Positions 60,698 through 64,000 of a stretch of DNA of 64,000 nucleotides are shown here, one piece after another. The DNA comes from GCA-002733465 sp039969155. GTDB taxonomy: Bacteria > Pseudomonadota > Gammaproteobacteria > Enterobacterales > Kangiellaceae. How positions within the stretch are numbered: the stretch's first letter is position 1; every line of letters starts with the position of its first letter. The stretch spans positions 4,067 to 68,066 of the forward strand of contig JBDVOJ010000024.1 of NCBI GenBank assembly GCA_039969155.1. The letters are read 5' to 3'. A model generated the notes under the pieces. The model saw nothing but the letters and a program-made list of their open reading frames with translations, had not been told where the DNA came from and ran no database searches. The position numbers and the translations under genes were made by a program.

Positions 60698-62368
60698 TCA
60701 ATACTTTCGCTCTCCTGCCAACCAAACCTGATTGACTTGTATGTTGTCCCATTGTGTCGGATCTAACGAATAGAGATCACCGCTAAGGAGGGTAAAATCT
60801 GCTTTCTTACCGATCTCGAAACTACCAATGTGAGTTTCCATATTGAGTTGCCAAGCTCCATTAATGGTCACCGTGCGTAAAGCTTGCTGTGGGGTCAACG
60901 CTTGTTCACCACCCAGAATTTTTCCTGAAAGAGTTTGACGCATCACTGCAGTTTTCATCAAACTAATTGGATCTGCTGGGAACATCGGTGAATCAGCATG
61001 TAAGGTCGGATGTAATCCCAACTCGAAAGCGGTTTTCACCGGTAAGACATTTTGCGCTCGTTGTTCACCAATTATTTTCTCGGACAGCGCATCACCGTAA
61101 TAAAGAATATGGTTGATATGAAAACTAGGTGAGATTCCTAATCGCTTGAAGCTCGCTAATGTTTGTTGTTTGACTAGCAAACAATGTTCAAATCGATGTC
61201 TTTGCTCATTAGAACGACTACCCAATAACTTTTCAAAGGTTTCCGCTGCCAACTCATTAGAGTAATCGCCTTGACTATGCACCGCTAATTGCCAACCTGC
61301 ATGGTGAAACTCGGTGATTAATTTATTGAATGACTCTTGTGATAGTCGCGGGGCACCTTTGTGACCTTCAGAAATCCCCATTGCTTGGGTTATGGGGTTA
61401 TGCAAGTAGGGTTCTTCTAGTGCCATTGTTCCTGTATAGGGAGATCCATCATGCCAAAGTTTAATGCCCAAGATTTGATAAAACTCATTGTCTTGCGAAG
61501 GGCTGTCCGGAAGATGTTCAAGCTCATCTTCAGTGAGGTAAACAAACTGGCGGATTCGAGGCTCAAACCAATCAGATGAGGCATATCGAGCTGCCATAGG
61601 TGGAATGTTAAATCCTGCGGATGCCACCGAGGTGAAACCAGCCTCGACTAAAGACTGCAATGTTTGCTGATAACGTCCCACGACCGCTAGTGGCGATTTT
61701 AATTCGGCTAATAACGGTGAAGCAGCATCAGATTCTGCAATGAATCCATTCAATTCTCCTTGTTGGTCTCGAGCATAATAACTACCATTTCCTGGATCCA
61801 GAGTGTCACGACTAATCCCTGCTTGCTCAAATGCTAAAGAATTAGCCCAAAACGAATGCATGGTTTGAGAGACGATAACGAGTGGGTTATTGGGCGCAAT
61901 TTCATCTAAGAATTGTTTATCGGGTAAAATTAAGTCTGGCATTAAAACTTGGTCAAGCCCCATTGCGTAAATCCAATCTCCCTTATCAGCTTGAGCGACT
62001 TGCTGTTTTAAGTGTTGCCACATGGGTTTTGATGACTGAAAAGTAAATCCGCTTAAATCTATAGTGTCGGCAAATACCGCAGTGAGAGTTGGGTGTTCAT
62101 GTGCAGCGATAAACCCCGGTACCAGCACTTGCTGTTTAAAGGACAGTACCTTGGTAGAGGAACCCGCTAATGATTTAATTTCTTCGCTATTTCCAACGGC
62201 AATAATTACCCCGTCTTTAACCGCAATGGCTTCAGCCACTGAGTTGTTTTGATCGACAGTCAATATCTTAGTATCAACGATAATAAGATCTGGATAACGG
62301 TCGTTGGAACAACCGACGAGCATTAGTATCAGTAGGCTAGTTAGAATACGCATATGAAGTGTCGTCAT
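60698..62368 (-). CDS. YtcJ-like amidohydrolase lipoprotein
   Basis: 556 residues. Lipobox ILMLVGCSND (Cys20). Motifs VPGFIAAHEHPTL (first metal His pair, with Glu in the middle: HEH), AVHSQGDYSNELA, RFEHCLLV and LHADSPMFPADP (catalytic Asp). It is related to the 610-residue lipoprotein at 39906-41738 but replaces several conserved residues, including HVH by HEH and GDAG by GDYS. Probably an envelope enzyme on N-substituted amides. It precedes the S9 peptidase gene by 122 bases. Confidence 0.85.
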   Translation of the reverse strand: MTTLHMRILTSLLILMLVGCSNDRYPDLIIVDTKILTVDQNNSVAEAIAVKDGVIIAVGNSEEIKSLAGSSTKVLSFKQQVLVPGFIAAHEHPTLTAVFADTIDLSGFTFQSSKPMWQHLKQQVAQADKGDWIYAMGLDQVLMPDLILPDKQFLDEIAPNNPLVIVSQTMHSFWANSLAFEQAGISRDTLDPGNGSYYARDQQGELNGFIAESDAASPLLAELKSPLAVVGRYQQTLQSLVEAGFTSVASAGFNIPPMAARYASSDWFEPRIRQFVYLTEDELEHLPDSPSQDNEFYQILGIKLWHDGSPYTGTMALEEPYLHNPITQAMGISEGHKGAPRLSQESFNKLITEFHHAGWQLAVHSQGDYSNELAAETFEKLLGSRSNEQRHRFEHCLLVKQQTLASFKRLGISPSFHINHILYYGDALSEKIIGEQRAQNVLPVKTAFELGLHPTLHADSPMFPADPISLMKTAVMRQTLSGKILGGEQALTPQQALRTVTINGAWQLNMETHIGSFEIGKKADFTLLSGDLYSLDPTQWDNIQVNQVWLAGERKY

Positions 62369-62453
62369 TAACTCTCAAGAATTTAAAAATAGAACCCGAC
62401 AATACTAGCCGGTTTTACAGTATCGAATCAAATAGTGCCGATTACATCTAACT

Positions 62454-62467
62454 CTGATCTAAGTCAT
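62454..62467 (+). promoter_or_regulatory. Possible FNR/Anr site before ubiT
   Basis: CTGATCTAAGTCAT matches the FNR consensus TTGATnnnnATCAA at 7 of 10 fixed positions. It lies about 72 bases before the ubiT start, a distance suitable for activation under low oxygen. Weak by sequence, strengthened by the gene's function. Confidence 0.4.
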
Positions 62468-62538
62468 GTTCTTATTGTTAATTATGGCTGAAGATAACAA
62501 TTCCGATTCTCTGTATTGAACAAAACCTATTTAACACC

Positions 62539-63060
62539 ATGCAACGACTCGCACTGAAGCAAAGAATTGATCAACGAATAACTGCTAAGGTCGCCTCTCT
62601 GCTCTCTCCGAAATCGCTTGGCACTATAGCAACGATGTGCCCTTTTGGTTTTAACAAGAAACTAATAAGCTATTTACTAAACGATGCATTTGTCGAACAA
62701 ATAGCTGATGGGGATTTTGAGTTTTTGCAAGGAAGAAATTTAATGGTTGAATTAATTGATGCGGGTTGCTTTATCGGAATAAGCTATGTGAATCAGCGAT
62801 TGCTGTGTAATTATTTTGATTCAGTCAGTATTGCTTCCGACGCCACTCTTTCATTGAATTCTTATGATGCGATCTTATTGATTGAACAAACGATTGACCC
62901 AGACGCTCTATTTTTTCAACGGAAGTTAAAAATAAGTGGTGACACAGAATTGGCTCATCAAGCGAAAAACACTATTGATACTCTCGATCAAGAGCGTATT
63001 CCAAAAGTAGTTCTAAGACTAGCTAGCCTTTATAGAGAACGATTTGCTTTATCAACATAA
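62539..63060 (+). CDS. ubiT: UbiT, accessory factor of oxygen-independent ubiquinone synthesis
   Basis: 173 residues with an SCP2-like lipid-binding fold: VASLLSPKSLGTIATMCPFGFNKKLISYLLNDAF, DGDFEFLQGRNLMVELIDAG, and DALFFQRKLKISGDTELAHQAKN, the last a UbiT signature. UbiT binds ubiquinone precursors for hydroxylation by UbiU-UbiV without oxygen. It converges with ubiV, 27 bases apart, unlike the divergent arrangement known in E. coli. Confidence 0.93.
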   Translation: MQRLALKQRIDQRITAKVASLLSPKSLGTIATMCPFGFNKKLISYLLNDAFVEQIADGDFEFLQGRNLMVELIDAGCFIGISYVNQRLLCNYFDSVSIASDATLSLNSYDAILLIEQTIDPDALFFQRKLKISGDTELAHQAKNTIDTLDQERIPKVVLRLASLYRERFALST

Positions 63061-63087
63061 TGTATTTTTGAGCAACAAGTATTAGAA

Positions 63088-63993
63088 CTAGCCAACTTGG
63101 TTCATTCCTTCGATTTGAAACCAGTATCCATTGCAATATTGATAATCACCGACCAGTTTATTTGGCTCAAACAGAGGCTCTGCTAGAGTTAAAAATCCGT
63201 CACTTATTTGCTGAATAACCTCTATAGTATCAACAGCCGAAACCGGGACGATCCTAAAAATATCAATTCCATGATTAAGAAGAGAAAGACTTTGATGGAT
63301 TAGATTACTTACTTTGGAAGACTGCGTCTGAATACCGTTTATTTGTACAAAGCCTTCGCCTTCTTGAGTGTTTACTAAGACTCCTTGTTCGTCTTCCAAA
63401 CACCGGAGCTGACATTGATCTTTTGTTAACTGATGATGGCGAGCGGTAAAACATCGTGCTGAATATGCCAGCGGCATTCGTCCAAAGACTTGATATTCAA
63501 TCTCTACGGATTCTCGTGCCGCGAGTTGAATCATCGGCAAAAGATCATCACAACCCAACTCTACCGGTACTACCCAACGTGACATCCCCAACTCTTTCAG
63601 TCGCATAAGACTCCGATTGTTGTATATGTTTATTGCGCTCCCTGCGACAAATGAGTTTTTGTTTTCACTGGCAATTTGTATCGCAGCAACATCATTGGCT
63701 TCAATTAAATAATTCTTTTGTGACGCCAGCTTTGATAAATAACCTAGCTCCGATTCTGCTTCCAATAAAGTCAATGTCGAAAGTACCACCTGCTTTCCGC
63801 TAGCAGATAATAGTTCCGCAATCGCTAACCAATCAGCCAACTTCATTGAGCGTCTTTTCGAACAAACCGTTTCGCCAATGTAAACGATATCAACGGGAGC
63901 ACTGGCAACTTGATGATAAAAACTCAAATAGCTTTCTTTTGACCAGAAATAAGGCACCGCAGCTAACGAGATTTTTGGTTTAGAATTAATCAT
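63088..63993 (-). CDS. ubiV: UbiV, U32-family Fe-S protein of anaerobic ubiquinone synthesis
   Basis: 301 residues from ATG 63993 (a TTG two codons upstream is less likely). U32 family barrel; cysteines at 44, 181, 194 and 198 (ETVCSKRR, CFTARHHQLTKDQCQLRC) match the four-Cys cluster that holds an Fe4S4 centre in UbiV. It works with UbiU in oxygen-independent hydroxylation of ubiquinone precursors. An ATGA at the start suggests coupling to an upstream gene, presumably ubiU, whose last codons would be at 63990-64000 and beyond the window. Confidence 0.92.
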   Translation of the reverse strand: MINSKPKISLAAVPYFWSKESYLSFYHQVASAPVDIVYIGETVCSKRRSMKLADWLAIAELLSASGKQVVLSTLTLLEAESELGYLSKLASQKNYLIEANDVAAIQIASENKNSFVAGSAINIYNNRSLMRLKELGMSRWVVPVELGCDDLLPMIQLAARESVEIEYQVFGRMPLAYSARCFTARHHQLTKDQCQLRCLEDEQGVLVNTQEGEGFVQINGIQTQSSKVSNLIHQSLSLLNHGIDIFRIVPVSAVDTIEVIQQISDGFLTLAEPLFEPNKLVGDYQYCNGYWFQIEGMNQVG

Positions 63994-64000
63994 TGCCAAG

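Overview
The window is AT-rich bacterial chromosome, roughly 40 percent GC by eye. It is most likely from a marine gammaproteobacterium, possibly Kangiella/Aliikangiella-like; this is inferred from protein flavour, not from a marker gene. Supporting signs are the oxygen-independent ubiquinone genes ubiT and ubiV, the purE-purK pair, NhaA, a PL18-type alginate lyase, many secreted peptidases and amidohydrolases, and integron-type gene cassettes. I saw no rRNA, tRNA, CRISPR array, prophage or intact insertion sequence.

Layout. 1-0.8 kb: 3' end of a PhoA-type alkaline phosphatase. 0.9-5.9 kb (minus): an operon of a coiled-coil protein, an inner-membrane protein with a roadblock/longin-like cytoplasmic domain and an OmpA-type periplasmic end, a Ras-like small GTPase, and a PAS-GGDEF-EAL cyclic-di-GMP enzyme. 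6.2-10.8 kb: a membrane-bound CadC-type regulator with a beta-propeller sensor, divergent from a secreted S15-type hydrolase. 10.9-16.8 kb: small enzymes with their LysR and AraC regulators. 17-19.2 kb: a three-domain alginate lyase with two FadR/GntR-type operators upstream. 19.3-23.7 kb: a small membrane protein, a large Ig-like repeat lipoprotein and a truncated serine hydrolase. 24.4-26.9 kb: an array of small orphan genes separated by attC-like sites with no integrase (a CALIN), including a YezG-like immunity protein. 27.1-33.8 kb: an AraC regulator with an amidohydrolase, a REP-like inverted repeat, a LysR/LysE pair, and a secreted hydrolase translationally coupled to a membrane-fused sigma factor. 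34.2-35.5 kb: three small orphan genes with weaker attC-like spacers. 36-42.3 kb: housekeeping and accessory enzymes, including an amidohydrolase lipoprotein. 42.3-49.9 kb: an HxlR regulator, then a small membrane protein-sbtA-purE-purK operon with its LysR regulator, a Rap1a-like protein, NhaA and a DUF533 protein. 50-55.6 kb: a PadR/permease-prefix pair, a LysE/PaiB/GNAT group divergent from a MocR regulator with MntP, and a 38-residue Lys-rich protein. 55.8-62.4 kb: secreted peptidases and an amidohydrolase. 62.5-64 kb: ubiT and ubiV.

How genes work together. The GTPase operon looks like an envelope-anchored switch: the roadblock-like domain is a natural partner for the GTPase, and the EAL enzyme a plausible output. 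The sbtA-purE-purK operon puts a sodium-bicarbonate importer directly before the enzyme pair that consumes bicarbonate in purine synthesis. It is probably controlled by the neighbouring LysR protein through a large palindrome, with NhaA next door able to export sodium. The many exported peptidases, esterases and amidohydrolases fit a protein- and peptide-consuming marine lifestyle. Start codons were moved from the longest possible start wherever a Shine-Dalgarno sequence or a signal peptide favoured a shorter one; each case is noted.
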